Assembly (NCBI RefSeq): GCF_006716235.1
Contig: NZ_VFOR01000002.1
Span: forward strand, 1 to 64,000
Reading direction: 5' to 3'
DNA: 64,000 nucleotides
Origin: Propioniferax innocua
GTDB taxonomy: Bacteria; Actinomycetota; Actinomycetes; Propionibacteriales; Propionibacteriaceae
Position numbers and translations under genes: made by a program. This document shows positions 13,391 through 31,276 of this stretch, one piece after another. Position 1 is the stretch's first letter. Every line of letters starts with the position of its first letter. Below the pieces are notes generated by a model. That model did no database searches and had not been told where the DNA came from. It saw only the letters and a program-made list of their open reading frames with translations.

Positions 13391-14182
13391 CTATCCGGCG
13401 TTGCTCGGCCCAACCGTCCTCGTTGATCGCGGCCCCACGAACCAGCAGAAATATTCCAGGTTCCCCGATGGCCCCGGGACATCGCTGGGACGCGTCGCGA
13501 TACACCGCCATCCTCGTCCGGCGGCCGCGCTCCGCACGCCTTCGACGGCGTGTTCACGAAGGCCCCGATCACGGACGACGCCATCAGCGATCGCTGCACG
13601 CCCCACTTCGAACTGCGGTTTGACCATCAACAAGGCTTCACCGTCGGGCCGCAACACCCCGAAGATCGGGTCCAGCAGGAGCGTCAAGGAGATGAAGGAG
13701 ACATCGGCCACCGCGAGCGACACCGGCTGACCATCGAGATCATCCACCGTGAGTCCCCGCGCATTGGTCTGTTCGCGCACCTGGACACGTGGATCTTGTC
13801 GTAGTCGGCTCTCAAGCTGATCGGTTCCCACATCCACGGCGAACACGGTGGCCGCACCGTGCTCCAGCAGGACCTGGGTGAAACCTCCGGTGGACGATCC
13901 GATGTCAACGCACCGACCGGGAACGGTCACGTCCCATGCCGCCAACGCGCCGCGAAGTTTGCCGCCGGCCCTGGACACCTCACCCGCGGCGGTCGCATCG
14001 ACCACCTCCAAGGATGTCTCCGGATCGACACGCTCGGCCGGGCGTCGGACGATCTGACCACTGACGCGGACCAGCCCACTATGGATGAGCTGTTGAGCAT
14101 GACTGCGGGAGCGGGCGAACCCCCGGTCTGCCAGTGCCCGGTCCAGACGCCCACCCTCTGCCGTCCGTCGTTCAGGGCTCAT
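13391..14182 (-). CDS. tlyA: TlyA family rRNA 2'-O-methyltransferase
   Basis: 263 aa. In mycobacteria TlyA methylates the ribose of one cytidine each in 16S and 23S rRNA, which confers capreomycin sensitivity. The N-terminal S4 domain (RLDRALADRGFARSRSHAQQ) is followed by an FtsJ-like methyltransferase with the S-adenosylmethionine loop DIGSSTGGFT, then VDVGTDQL, and VADVSFISL and KPQFEVG that carry catalytic residues. ATG 14182 overlaps the 54-aa gene upstream as ATGA. Confidence 0.94.
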   Translation of the reverse strand: MSPERRTAEGGRLDRALADRGFARSRSHAQQLIHSGLVRVSGQIVRRPAERVDPETSLEVVDATAAGEVSRAGGKLRGALAAWDVTVPGRCVDIGSSTGGFTQVLLEHGAATVFAVDVGTDQLESRLRQDPRVQVREQTNARGLTVDDLDGQPVSLAVADVSFISLTLLLDPIFGVLRPDGEALLMVKPQFEVGRAAIADGVVRDRGLREHAVEGVRSAAAGRGWRCIATRPSDVPGPSGNLEYFCWFVGPRSTRTVGPSNAG

Positions 14183-14343
14183 CCGTCGTTCAGAATGTCA
14201 CGTAGCCGCTCGTGCGCCTGTTCCAGTGCTTCGACGCGGTCAGCCGGATCGGCCTCATGGACCGCTTGCAGGGCTGCATCGATATCCTCGACGCCGGTGG
14301 CTTCGGGCGGCGCCAGGGACGCCGTCACCTGCTCATCATCCAT
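14179..14343 (-). CDS. 54-aa acidic helical protein between the HAD phosphatase gene and tlyA
   Basis: A short frame from ATG 14343 with a strong ribosome-binding site (GGGAGG, 6 bases away) to TGA 14179. Its ATG lies 6 bases inside the HAD gene and its stop overlaps the tlyA ATG, so it fills the gap exactly. The protein is Ala/Glu/Asp-rich; the second half (LQAVHEADPADRVEALEQ, then AHERLRDIL) looks like one or two amphipathic helices. Function unknown. Similar tiny genes are often left out upstream of tlyA, so it may be overlooked rather than new. Confidence 0.75.
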   Translation of the reverse strand: MDDEQVTASLAPPEATGVEDIDAALQAVHEADPADRVEALEQAHERLRDILNDG

Positions 14344-15442
14344 GCCTCACCTCCCTGTCCACCATGCTTCTGCCTTGAGAATCGTGTTCCTCAGCGGTGA
14401 TGCTCAGTGCACGGTCGATGGTGGCGGCCACTGCCGCCAGATCGGTGGTGACGCCGGCTCGGCGCAGGGCCACCAGGCATTGGAGCGCGGTCACGGCGCT
14501 ACTCGGGGTCACTCCCGCCACGGCGGCCTCGGACGCGGAGCAGTCGATCTGTACGAGGTCTCCTTGTGGAGCACGGGCTCTGGCCGATGCCGCACCGGTC
14601 TCGCGCGACATGTCGATGCTGACTTCGATGGGATCCTCGAGCACTGCCGCGATCGTCAGCCCCACGTGGTCGGGGAGCTGTTCGGGCGGCACGACGGCTG
14701 CATCATGCGCCCCGTGGGAACCGCTGAGCACCCATAGGGAGGTGATGCCGGACGCCCTCGCTCCGGCGATGTCGGTGTCGAGGCGGTCTCCCACGAAGAT
14801 CGGCCGTTCGGCGGCGGCACGTCTCACGGCGGTGTCGAACACGGGACGATTGGGTTTGCCCGCCACCTGGGGTTCCACGCCGGTGGCGGCGGCAACAGCG
14901 TTCACCATCATGCCCGTGCCCGGCATGAGGCCGAGGTCGGTGGGACGGGTGGAGTCGGTGTTGGCTGCGACCCAACAAGCCCCGGCACGCACCGCGCGCG
15001 TCGCATCGTTCAATCTGCTCCACACAAGGTCGGGGTCGTACCCCTGCGCCACGCCGCTGGCTTCGGGATTCGCGAGCACTTCATCGAGTCCTGCTGGTCG
15101 CAGTCCAGCCTCCACCACGGCTTCCATCAGCGCATCGGACCCGACCACCAGGACCGGAGAGTCAGCCGCGAGCATTTCAGACAGCTGCTGCGCCGCCGCC
15201 TGCCCCGAGGTGATGACGGTCTCGGCGTCAACGTCCAGACCAAGTAGCTGCAGATGCTCGGCCACCACCTGAGGCGAACGTCCGGCGTTGTTGGTGACAA
15301 AGCCGGTGGCGATGCCCCGTGACTGAGCCAGCGTGACCACGTGCAAGGCCTCGGGGATCCCCGCGTTGCCGAGATAGATGACCCCGTCCAGGTCGCACAG
15401 CAAAGCGTCGTGCCTTCCAAGCAAAGCGGTTGAATCACCCAT
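14336..15442 (-). CDS. HAD-superfamily phosphatase, NagD/phosphoglycolate phosphatase type
   Basis: 368 aa. Sugar- or metabolite-phosphate hydrolase of HAD subfamily IIA. Motif I is CDLDGVIYLG (nucleophile Asp), motif II FVTNNAGRS, a Lys is in AGKPNRPVF, and motif III is FVGDRLDTDIAGA. The catalytic part ends near residue 270. About 95 further residues form a separate Ala-rich tail not expected in NagD. ATG 15442 overlaps the upstream TPR gene by 8 bases. The substrate cannot be told. Confidence 0.9.
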   Translation of the reverse strand: MGDSTALLGRHDALLCDLDGVIYLGNAGIPEALHVVTLAQSRGIATGFVTNNAGRSPQVVAEHLQLLGLDVDAETVITSGQAAAQQLSEMLAADSPVLVVGSDALMEAVVEAGLRPAGLDEVLANPEASGVAQGYDPDLVWSRLNDATRAVRAGACWVAANTDSTRPTDLGLMPGTGMMVNAVAAATGVEPQVAGKPNRPVFDTAVRRAAAERPIFVGDRLDTDIAGARASGITSLWVLSGSHGAHDAAVVPPEQLPDHVGLTIAAVLEDPIEVSIDMSRETGAASARARAPQGDLVQIDCSASEAAVAGVTPSSAVTALQCLVALRRAGVTTDLAAVAATIDRALSITAEEHDSQGRSMVDREVRHG

Positions 15443-16571
15443 GGGGGTGTTCCTGACCGTTCACCTCGATGTCCCCGTCTTCTCGGTGGTCGTCTGCTCG
15501 GTGATCGTCTTCGCCCTGGTCATAGGAGACCACCGCCGTGCCATCCACGCGGTCAGCCGCATCGGTCTCATGATGGACATCCAGCTTGGCCGCAGCAGCG
15601 AACCACTCCCCCGCGGTCGGGGCACCATGCTCTGCGAGCAGGTCTGCGTAGGCATAGCGGACGCGAGCACGTGTCAGTTGAGTTGCGGCTCCATCCAGTT
15701 TCCGATTGGAGATGGTCTGGCGCAACACCCGTTGGGCTTCCGCTGTCTGCCCCATATCGGCACGGATACCAGCCTCGACCATCTTCAACTCGACACGGCC
15801 ATCCGGGTCCAGGCTCGTGGCCTCCGGATCCTGAACTGTTTCCAGCGCCTCCCGTGTACGTCCGAGGGCACGCTCGCAGTCCGCGATCACGGGAAGGTAT
15901 TCAGCAGCGCCGCGCATACGCCGGAGGGTGCGGTACTCACTCAGCGCGGTCGCCCATTCGCCGGCTGCATACGCTGTTTCAGCAACTGCTTCACGGACGA
16001 CCGCCAAACGTGCCGCATGTCTGCGGGCCACCAACACATGTTCAAGCGCGAGAGCCGGATCCTCGTCGATGAGCAGACCTGCCGCGATGATGCGCGCTCC
16101 GATCCGATCGGCAAGATCTTTGGGGACGCCTCGAAGCTCTGCCCGGACACCACGCGGAAGCTGGGCGTCCTCCATCCCCTCCGGCAGTGGGGGATCCCGA
16201 CGTTCAAGGTCGCTCTTACGCGGCGCACGTTCCTGACCCATGTCCCGTTCTTCGTCGGTTCGGAATCGACGCGGCCCCGAACCTCGATGACCGTCCCGTC
16301 CCTGATGGCCACGGCCTCGGGCGTCATGAGCACGCGTTCCCCTGCTGTGCTTCCCCTGGACGCGGCTCTCCGACTGATGAGCGCTCTGCTTCCGGTCGCC
16401 CGAGCGATTTTCTCGGCTGTCTTCGTCACGCCGCCGGAACGACTTCACACCGTCCCGACGTGCCCCCTTCGGGGGTCGGCGGTTCCCAGCACCGCCAGCA
16501 CCACCACGCCCGGCACGACCCGAACCGCCATCACGATCTCGACGACCGCCGTCACCTCTGTTGTCTGACAC
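15435..16571 (-). CDS. TPR-like helical repeat protein with Arg/Gly-rich N-terminus
   Basis: 378 aa from GTG 16571. The first 130 residues are extremely rich in Arg, Gly, Asp and Ser (GGRRDRDGG, GRAGRGGAGG) and look disordered, possibly RNA-binding. From about residue 145 to 330 the helices show the small-large spacing of tetratricopeptide repeats (AYAAGEWATALSEYRTLRRM, ADCERALGRTREALETVQ, ADMGQTAEAQRVLRQT). The end is His/Asp-rich. It is the first gene of the coupled run ending in rluB-pafA and lies next to rRNA-modification genes, but its function is not known. Confidence 0.8.
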   Translation of the reverse strand: MSDNRGDGGRRDRDGGSGRAGRGGAGGAGNRRPPKGARRDGVKSFRRRDEDSRENRSGDRKQSAHQSESRVQGKHSRGTRAHDARGRGHQGRDGHRGSGPRRFRTDEERDMGQERAPRKSDLERRDPPLPEGMEDAQLPRGVRAELRGVPKDLADRIGARIIAAGLLIDEDPALALEHVLVARRHAARLAVVREAVAETAYAAGEWATALSEYRTLRRMRGAAEYLPVIADCERALGRTREALETVQDPEATSLDPDGRVELKMVEAGIRADMGQTAEAQRVLRQTISNRKLDGAATQLTRARVRYAYADLLAEHGAPTAGEWFAAAAKLDVHHETDAADRVDGTAVVSYDQGEDDHRADDHREDGDIEVNGQEHPHG

Positions 16572-16761
16572 GCTTCAATTCTCCCTGATCAACACACACC
16601 CGACAAACCTTCTTCGCAGGCGTCCACGTTCGTGACGCCCTACATCACACAAGACATCCGCCCCATTCATCCCGGCCCACTCTCTCGTCCCCGACACCGA
16701 TGGCGACCAGACACATGAACGGCATGACCGCTCAGTCATGTGAACCTGAAGAAAAACAAAA
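16572..16761. other. Gap between the TPR gene and the rrn terminator; inverted repeat at 16723-16740
   Basis: About 190 bases without a gene. It must hold the promoter of the TPR-tlyA-xerD run, but I cannot point to a convincing -35/-10 pair. An inverted repeat CATGAC-N6-GTCATG at 16723-16740 could be an operator. Confidence 0.35.
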
Positions 16762-16802
16762 ACACCTCGGGGTGGCCCATGAAATGGGCCACCCCGAGGT
16801 GT
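16762..16802 (-). terminator. rRNA operon terminator
   Basis: A 19-bp perfect stem (16762-16780 with 16784-16802) closes a 3-base loop. On the minus strand it is followed by a T-rich run (TTTTGTTTTT). This intrinsic terminator lies directly after the 5S gene. Confidence 0.95.
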
Positions 16803-16809
16803 GTTATAT

Positions 16810-16926
16810 GTCCGGCGACGTCCTAGTCTCCCACATGGTCTCCCATGCAGTACCATCGGCGCTGAGAGGCTTAACTTCCGGGTTCGGAATGGAGCCGGGT
16901 GTTTCCCTCTCGCCATGGTCACCGAA
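16810..16926 (-). rRNA. rrf: 5S ribosomal RNA
   Basis: The complementary strand reads as a 5S rRNA of about 117 bases with the conserved segments CCGAACCCGGAAGTTAAGCC and GGGAGACTAGGACG. The ends are set by pairing of the terminal stem and may be off by a few bases. It is the last gene of the rRNA operon, ahead of the terminator. Confidence 0.95.
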
Positions 16927-17035
16927 ACTCTATTGAGATTGTCGGACCGCACGGCTGAGATCTTTCGATTCAGCAGCGGTGTCCCGACCGTATCTCGGGA
17001 ACCTCACAGTGGACGCGTAGCACCTTTGTAGTTTA

Positions 17036-21921
<4,886 letters not shown>

Positions 21922-22165
21922 TTGGTGCACGCCCGAAGGCGCTTAACCGTCTATCAACGAGTTTGATTACTGGCGGATCCGAATCTGGATCATTGTAATC
22001 AACTCAAAGAAACCGTCTTCAGTTCATGACACCTAAGCGTCATGCCGAAGCACGGGGTTTCTGTGCATAATTTGGCATTGACTTTCAAGCACGCTGTTGA
22101 GTTCTCAAGTTTCGTTTGCTTCCCGCGATTCTGGCCTCGGCCATCACCTTGGGGCAACCTGTCTA
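21922..22165 (-). other. rRNA operon leader
   Basis: About 245 untranslated bases between the nearest promoter and 16S. It contains the boxA-like TTGAGAACT (22100-22108) directly followed by the 5' half of the 16S processing stem (22087-22099). No gene is present. Confidence 0.7.
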
Positions 22166-22194
22166 ACTTTACCAGATCGATTCCGCCTTGTCAA
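22166..22194 (-). promoter_or_regulatory. rrn promoter, most proximal
   Basis: Perfect -35 TTGACA (22189-22194), a 17-base spacer and -10 TAAAGT (22166-22171), reading toward 16S. Confidence 0.9.
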
Positions 22195-22242
22195 ACCTGA
22201 ATCTCTCTGGCGTTTTCCGCTCGCCTCTCGGCGACTCGGATT

Positions 22243-22270
22243 ACTTTACCAGTTCGATTAAGCCTGTCAA
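22243..22270 (-). promoter_or_regulatory. rrn promoter, second
   Basis: TTGACA (22265-22270), a 16-base spacer and TAAAGT (22243-22248). The spacer end and -10 (CTGGTAAAGT) are identical to the proximal promoter, so the two look like a duplication. Confidence 0.88.
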
Positions 22271-22325
22271 CTCGGCGTTTCGAGCCAGTTTGCCTTCCGT
22301 TCATCTTGCCCGGCAGGCTCGCCCA

Positions 22326-22353
22326 ACCTTACACCATCTGGCCGAAGTGTCAA
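22326..22353 (-). promoter_or_regulatory. rrn promoter, third
   Basis: TTGACA (22348-22353), a 16-base spacer and TAAGGT (22326-22331). Confidence 0.8.
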
Positions 22354-22506
22354 CCCACATTCCGTGGATCATCTCAGCCTTCTGGCCGTACTCAACCACC
22401 GGTCCGATGGGCCCCGTCTTGGACACACATCATTCCGGTCAGCTTTGTACCTGGAAGGGAGTTCTTGAACCTTGGGCCCGAAGGCGCTTCGTCAAGACTC
22501 AGAGAA

Positions 22507-22535
22507 CATTACGGGGCTCTTCAGGATTCGTCAAA
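22507..22535 (-). promoter_or_regulatory. rrn promoter, most distal
   Basis: TTGACG (22530-22535), a 17-base spacer and TAATGT (22507-22512), about 20 bases after the tyrS stop codon. Confidence 0.7.
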
Positions 22536-22555
22536 TCGATCTGATGTGGTCTGCG

Positions 22556-23833
22556 TCACGATCGCCGCAGCTCCACAGCCCCCACCGTTTTCTTGCCGCG
22601 GCGAAGGATCAACCACCGACCGGCCAGCAGATCCTCGGCAGTGATCAACTGCTCGGTATCGGTGACCTTCGTGTTGTTCAGGTAGGCACCACCCTCATCG
22701 ATGGCACGACGTGCCGCCGACTTGCTCGGGACCACGCCCGATGCGGCGAGTGCGTCCACCACCAAAGGCAGCTCGGCACCACACTCCAGATCCTGCACAC
22801 CAACCTCGGCCACGGCATGGCGCAGCGTCGATTCATCCAAAACAGCCAGATCACCCCGGCCGAACAGTGCGGCAGCGGCTTCGGTTGCGGCACGGCGTTC
22901 CTCCACCGAATGCACCAGATCTGTCATGTCGTCTGCCAGAGCACGTTGCGCCTCGCGTCGAAACGGCTCGGTCTCGACCTTGTGGGCAAGTTCTTCAATC
23001 TCATCGCGAGACCTGCTGGAGAACACCTTCAGGTAGTCGATGACCTTGGCGTCCTCCGCGTTCAGGAAGAACTGATGGAACGCGTACGGAGAAGTCAGCT
23101 CCTTGTCGAGCCACACGGTTCCGGACTCGGTCTTTCCGAACTTGGTGCCATCGGCCTTCGTGAGCAGAGGAGTCACCAACCCATGCACGGTGGCCTGCTC
23201 GGTGCGACGCACGAAGTCGACCCCTGCTGTGATGTTTCCCCACTGGTCCTGGGCGCCGGTCTGCAATGTGCAGCCGTACTCCCGGTACAACTCCCGGTAA
23301 TCCAAGGACTGCAACAGGACGTAACTGAACTCCGTGTAGGAGATCCCCGAATCAAGTCGTCGGGCCACCACGTCGCGATCCAACATCCGGTTCACCGAGA
23401 AGTGCTTGCCGATGTCCCGCAGAAAGTCAAGAGCCGAAAGGCGACTAGTCCAGTCGAAGTTGTTGACCAACTGCGCACCCTGTGGCCCGTCCATCTCGAC
23501 GAACCGACTCACCTGCTCGCCAAGGCTCTCCACCCACTCGCGGACGGTCTCCACCGGGTTCATGACCCGCTCCCCCGTCTGCTTCGGATCACCGATCAGT
23601 CCGGTGGACCCACCCACCAGCAACAGCGGACGGTGCCCTCCCCGCTGCAGGGCACGCACCACCATGAGCTGCGTCAGATGTCCGATGTGCAGGCTCGCAG
23701 CCGTGGGGTCGAAGCCCACATAGGACCGGATCGGCCCCGCGTCCATGTGGGCCGACAGGGCCTCCCTGTCGGTGGACTCCGCAATGAGTCCGCGCCATTC
23801 CAGATCCTCGAGCACCTTGTTCACAGACCCCAC
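22556..23833 (-). CDS. tyrS: Tyrosyl-tRNA synthetase
   Basis: Charges tRNA-Tyr with tyrosine. 425 aa, normal for the bacterial TyrRS-1 form. The class I signatures are LHIGHL (near residue 48) and the KMSKS equivalent KFGKT. The Tyr/tRNA site motif YTEFSYVLLQS and GAQDQWGNI are present, and the C-terminal S4-like domain (SKSAARRAIDEGGAYLNN) binds tRNA. It follows argH by 37 bases and so probably ends the arg transcript; the rRNA promoters begin right after its stop. Confidence 0.96.
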   Translation of the reverse strand: MGSVNKVLEDLEWRGLIAESTDREALSAHMDAGPIRSYVGFDPTAASLHIGHLTQLMVVRALQRGGHRPLLLVGGSTGLIGDPKQTGERVMNPVETVREWVESLGEQVSRFVEMDGPQGAQLVNNFDWTSRLSALDFLRDIGKHFSVNRMLDRDVVARRLDSGISYTEFSYVLLQSLDYRELYREYGCTLQTGAQDQWGNITAGVDFVRRTEQATVHGLVTPLLTKADGTKFGKTESGTVWLDKELTSPYAFHQFFLNAEDAKVIDYLKVFSSRSRDEIEELAHKVETEPFRREAQRALADDMTDLVHSVEERRAATEAAAALFGRGDLAVLDESTLRHAVAEVGVQDLECGAELPLVVDALAASGVVPSKSAARRAIDEGGAYLNNTKVTDTEQLITAEDLLAGRWLILRRGKKTVGAVELRRS

Positions 23834-23870
23834 CCTAACGCCCGCTTCCTGCAGCGTCCGTCCGGCTCAT

Positions 23871-25864
<1,994 letters not shown>

Positions 25865-25890
25865 GGGGTGTTCTCCTCGACTCTTCGACC

Positions 25891-28095
<2,205 letters not shown>

Positions 28096-28099
<4 letters not shown>

Positions 28100-29043
28100 G
28101 CTTCGTCCTTCGCAAAGACCCGAGACCGATTCCCGTCGCTGAGAGCCTCAGCGTCATCGGCTGTCACCTGTGTGCCAACACCAGCATTGGTGAAGATCTC
28201 CAACAGCACCGAGTGCGGCACGCGTCCATCCAGGACGGTGGCGCGGGAAACGCCCCCATCGACCGCACGAAGACAGGCCGACATCTTGGGCACCATGCCC
28301 GACTCGAGCTCCGGCACCATCGCACGCAGATCGCCCGCCCCGATCTCGGAGATCAGCTCCGGGTCATCGGGCCAGTTCCGGTACAGACCCGGAACGTCGG
28401 TGAGAACCACCAGCTTCTCGGCGCCGAGAGCCACAGCCAGCGCCGCTGCTGCGGTGTCGGCATTGACGTTCAGCACCTGACCGTTGACCGTGGGTGCGAC
28501 CGTTGCGACCACCGGGATACGACCGGCGCTGATCAGATCCTCCACGGCCTCGACGCGGACATCGACCACATCGCCGACCAGACCCACATCCACCGGTTCA
28601 CCGTCGACGAACGCGGTGGTCCGAACCGCCGTGAACAAACCACCATCCTCACCGGAAAGCCCAACTGCCAGGGGTCCGTGGGCATTGATCTTCCCCACGA
28701 GCTCACGGCCCACCTGCCCCAACAGAACCATCCGCACCACGTCGAGCGACTCGTCGGTGGTGACGCGAAGACCACCCCGGAACTCGGACTCGATCCCGAG
28801 ACGGTCCAGCATCGTCGAGATCTGTGGTCCTCCGCCGTGCACCACGACCGGGTTCACCCCACAGCGCTTCAAAAAGACGATGTCGTCGGCGAAGGCCTGC
28901 TTGAGCTCGGCGTCGACCATTGCGTTCCCGCCGTACTTGATGACGACGGTCCTGCCCGCATACTGATCCAGCCAGGGAAGCGCCTCGATGAGCGTCGCCG
29001 CCTTCTGGATCAGGCCGGCGGTGTCGGGTTGGGCGCTCTTCAT
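28096..29043 (-). CDS. argB: Acetylglutamate kinase
   Basis: Phosphorylates N-acetylglutamate, the controlled step when acetyl groups are recycled by ArgJ. 315 aa. [10 protein letters not shown] and [10 protein letters not shown] (ATP and substrate loops) and [12 protein letters not shown] are clear. The mobile N-terminal helix (residues 1-25), associated with arginine-sensitive hexameric enzymes, is present, so feedback inhibition by arginine is likely. ATG 29043 overlaps argJ as ATGA. Confidence 0.96.
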
Positions 29044-30188
29044 GTGGAGTACTCCGCATTCTCTTTGACGTAGTCGTAGGTGAGGTCATTGGTCCAGACC
29101 GTGGCGGTCTCGGCTCCGGCGTGCAGATCGATACGGACATGCACCTTGCGCTCGGAGAGATCCACCAGCGAACGGTCCTCACCGATGCCACCGGCCCGGC
29201 ACACGACGACCCCGTTGAAGGAGACATCGAGTTGATCGGGATCGAACTGCGCATGTGTGGTGCCCACCGCCGAAAGCACACGCCCCCAGTTGGGATCCTT
29301 GCCGAAGATCGCGCATTTGAAGAGATTGGACGCCGTCACCGCGCGGCCGACCTCGACTGCATCGGCTTCACTCGCGGCGCCGACCACCTCGACAGCGATG
29401 TCATGCTGCGCCCCCTCGGCATCGGCCAGGAGCTGTTGCCCGAGGTCATGGCAGACCGCGGTGAGTGCCCCGGTGAGCTCGGGGAGGCTGACCTCCACGC
29501 CGGACGCACCCGATGCGAGCAACAGCACCGTGTCGTTGGTGGACATGCAGCCGTCCGAATCGACACGGTTCAGCGTCACCTCGGTCGCCGCGGTCAGCGC
29601 CTGTTGGAGGTCTTCGGGGGAAGTGACCGCATCGGTGGTGATGACCACCAGCATGGTCGCGAGCCCCGGCGCCAACATTCCTGCGCCCTTGGCCATCCCG
29701 CCCAGAGTCCACCCGTCCCCCCGGTGCACAGCGAGCTTGCGGACGGTGTCGGTGGTCAAGATGGCGTCGGCAGCCGCTTCTCCTCCATCGCGATCGGCAA
29801 CGGAACAGACCTGGGGAATCCCTGCCTCGAGCAGGGGCATGGGCAGACGCTCGCCGATGAGACCGGTGGAGCAGACCGCCACCTCAGTGGCCTCGACGGA
29901 CCATTCCTGCGCGGTGAGCCGGGCCATCTTCTCGGCATCGGAGTACCCCGGAGCACCGGTGCACGCATTGGCACCGCCGGAGTTGAGGACCACCCCGGCC
30001 AGCCGCCCGTCACAGACCTTGCGGGACCACTGGACCGGAGCCGCCTGCACCCGGTTGGAGGTGAATACCGCTGCGGCATGCTGATCCGGCCCCACATTGC
30101 GAACAACTGCAAGGTCGGGACGCCCGGACGCTTTGATACCGGCGATGTGACCGGCTGCAATGAATCCCTGTGCTGCAGTGACGCTCAT
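29040..30188 (-). CDS. argJ: Glutamate N-acetyltransferase / amino-acid acetyltransferase ArgJ
   Basis: Transfers acetyl from N-acetylornithine to glutamate, closing the acetyl cycle. 382 aa from ATG 30188, which overlaps the argC stop as ATGA. The self-cleavage site is in [21 protein letters not shown], where the Thr of ATML becomes the nucleophile of the beta chain. No argA-like gene is in this cluster. Whether the enzyme is also able to use acetyl-CoA cannot be read from sequence. Confidence 0.95.
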   Translation of the reverse strand: MSVTAAQGFIAAGHIAGIKASGRPDLAVVRNVGPDQHAAAVFTSNRVQAAPVQWSRKVCDGRLAGVVLNSGGANACTGAPGYSDAEKMARLTAQEWSVEATEVAVCSTGLIGERLPMPLLEAGIPQVCSVADRDGGEAAADAILTTDTVRKLAVHRGDGWTLGGMAKGAGMLAPGLATMLVVITTDAVTSPEDLQQALTAATEVTLNRVDSDGCMSTNDTVLLLASGASGVEVSLPELTGALTAVCHDLGQQLLADAEGAQHDIAVEVVGAASEADAVEVGRAVTASNLFKCAIFGKDPNWGRVLSAVGTTHAQFDPDQLDVSFNGVVVCRAGGIGEDRSLVDLSERKVHVRIDLHAGAETATVWTNDLTYDYVKENAEYST

Positions 30189-31216
30189 GGTGCCACTCCG
30201 ATCGTGCTCAGCCCGGTGTGTTCGGCAAGGCCGCACGCGAGGTTCATCGACTGGATGGCGCCTCCGGCTGTTCCCTTGGTCAGGTTGTCGATGGCCGCCA
30301 CGACCACGAGGCGTCCGGCCGCCTCATCGACGGTCACCTGCAGATGGCAGGAATTCGAGCCGACCACGGCCTGGGTCTGCGGCCACCGTCCCGACGGCAG
30401 CAATGTCGCGTAGGCCTCGGCCTCGAAAGCCTCCTCGTACACCGCACGGGCCGATTCCGTGGTCGTCGAGCGATCCACCAGCGGCGCGCTGCACGTGGCG
30501 AGGATCCCACGCGACATGGGAACCAACACCGGGGTGAAGGACACCGTCGGGTTCTCTGCCCCCAACCTGCGCAGATTCTGACGGATCTCCGGATTGTGCC
30601 GATGAACCCCGCCGACGCCATAGGCGGAGGCCGACTGCATCAACTCGGCCCCCAACAGATGAGGCTTGAGAGCGCGTCCGGCTCCCGAGGGTCCCGAGGC
30701 CGCCACGACCACCACGTCGTCACCACTGATCAGCCCCGCCGCCATGGCGGGCATGAGCGCCAACGTCACGCTCGTGGGATAACAGCCGGGAACCGCGATC
30801 CGGGTCGAACGACCGATCTTGTGACGCTGGTCACCGAACTCGGGCAGCCCGTAGGTCCAGGTACCGGCATGCTCCGACCCGTAGAACTCCCGCCACTCCT
30901 GGGGATCCTCGAGCCGGAAGTCGGCACCGCAGTCGATCACGACGGTCTCGTCCGGCAGGTCGGCCGCGATCGGCCCCGAAGTGCCGTGCGGCAACGCGAG
31001 GAAGACCACGTCATGGCCGGCCAGGTTCTCGGTGGTCGTCGGCAGGACCTCACGATCCATGAGCGGCGTCAGATGCGGCTGATGCTCACCCAGAAGCGTT
31101 CCGGCGCTCGACCCCGCGGTCAGATTCCCGATGACAACACCCGGGTGTTCCAGCAACAGACGCAGCAGCTCTCCGCCGGCATAGCCGGTACATCCTGCGA
31201 CAGCGATCCTCAACAT
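30185..31216 (-). CDS. argC: N-acetyl-gamma-glutamyl-phosphate reductase
   Basis: Reduces acetylglutamyl phosphate with NADPH. 343 aa. The N-terminal dinucleotide loop [14 protein letters not shown] and the catalytic Cys145 in VPGCYPTS are present, as is [12 protein letters not shown]. It is the first gene of argCJBDFRH, 60 bases after pheT. Confidence 0.96.
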   Translation of the reverse strand: MLRIAVAGCTGYAGGELLRLLLEHPGVVIGNLTAGSSAGTLLGEHQPHLTPLMDREVLPTTTENLAGHDVVFLALPHGTSGPIAADLPDETVVIDCGADFRLEDPQEWREFYGSEHAGTWTYGLPEFGDQRHKIGRSTRIAVPGCYPTSVTLALMPAMAAGLISGDDVVVVAASGPSGAGRALKPHLLGAELMQSASAYGVGGVHRHNPEIRQNLRRLGAENPTVSFTPVLVPMSRGILATCSAPLVDRSTTTESARAVYEEAFEAEAYATLLPSGRWPQTQAVVGSNSCHLQVTVDEAAGRLVVVAAIDNLTKGTAGGAIQSMNLACGLAEHTGLSTIGVAP

Positions 31217-31236
31217 GCGAATAAGTATGCCACATG
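31217..31236 (-). promoter_or_regulatory. Candidate ARG box before argC
   Basis: The bases just upstream of the argC ATG read TGGCATACTTATTCGCATG on the minus strand. This AT-rich, imperfect palindrome (GCATA / TTCGCATG) resembles actinobacterial ArgR half-sites. An ArgR bound here would cover the argC start. Inference from position and similarity only. Confidence 0.4.
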
Positions 31237-31276
31237 CGGAATGTTCATGCCGTGGCCCAACGGCGTGCGTCGTGGT

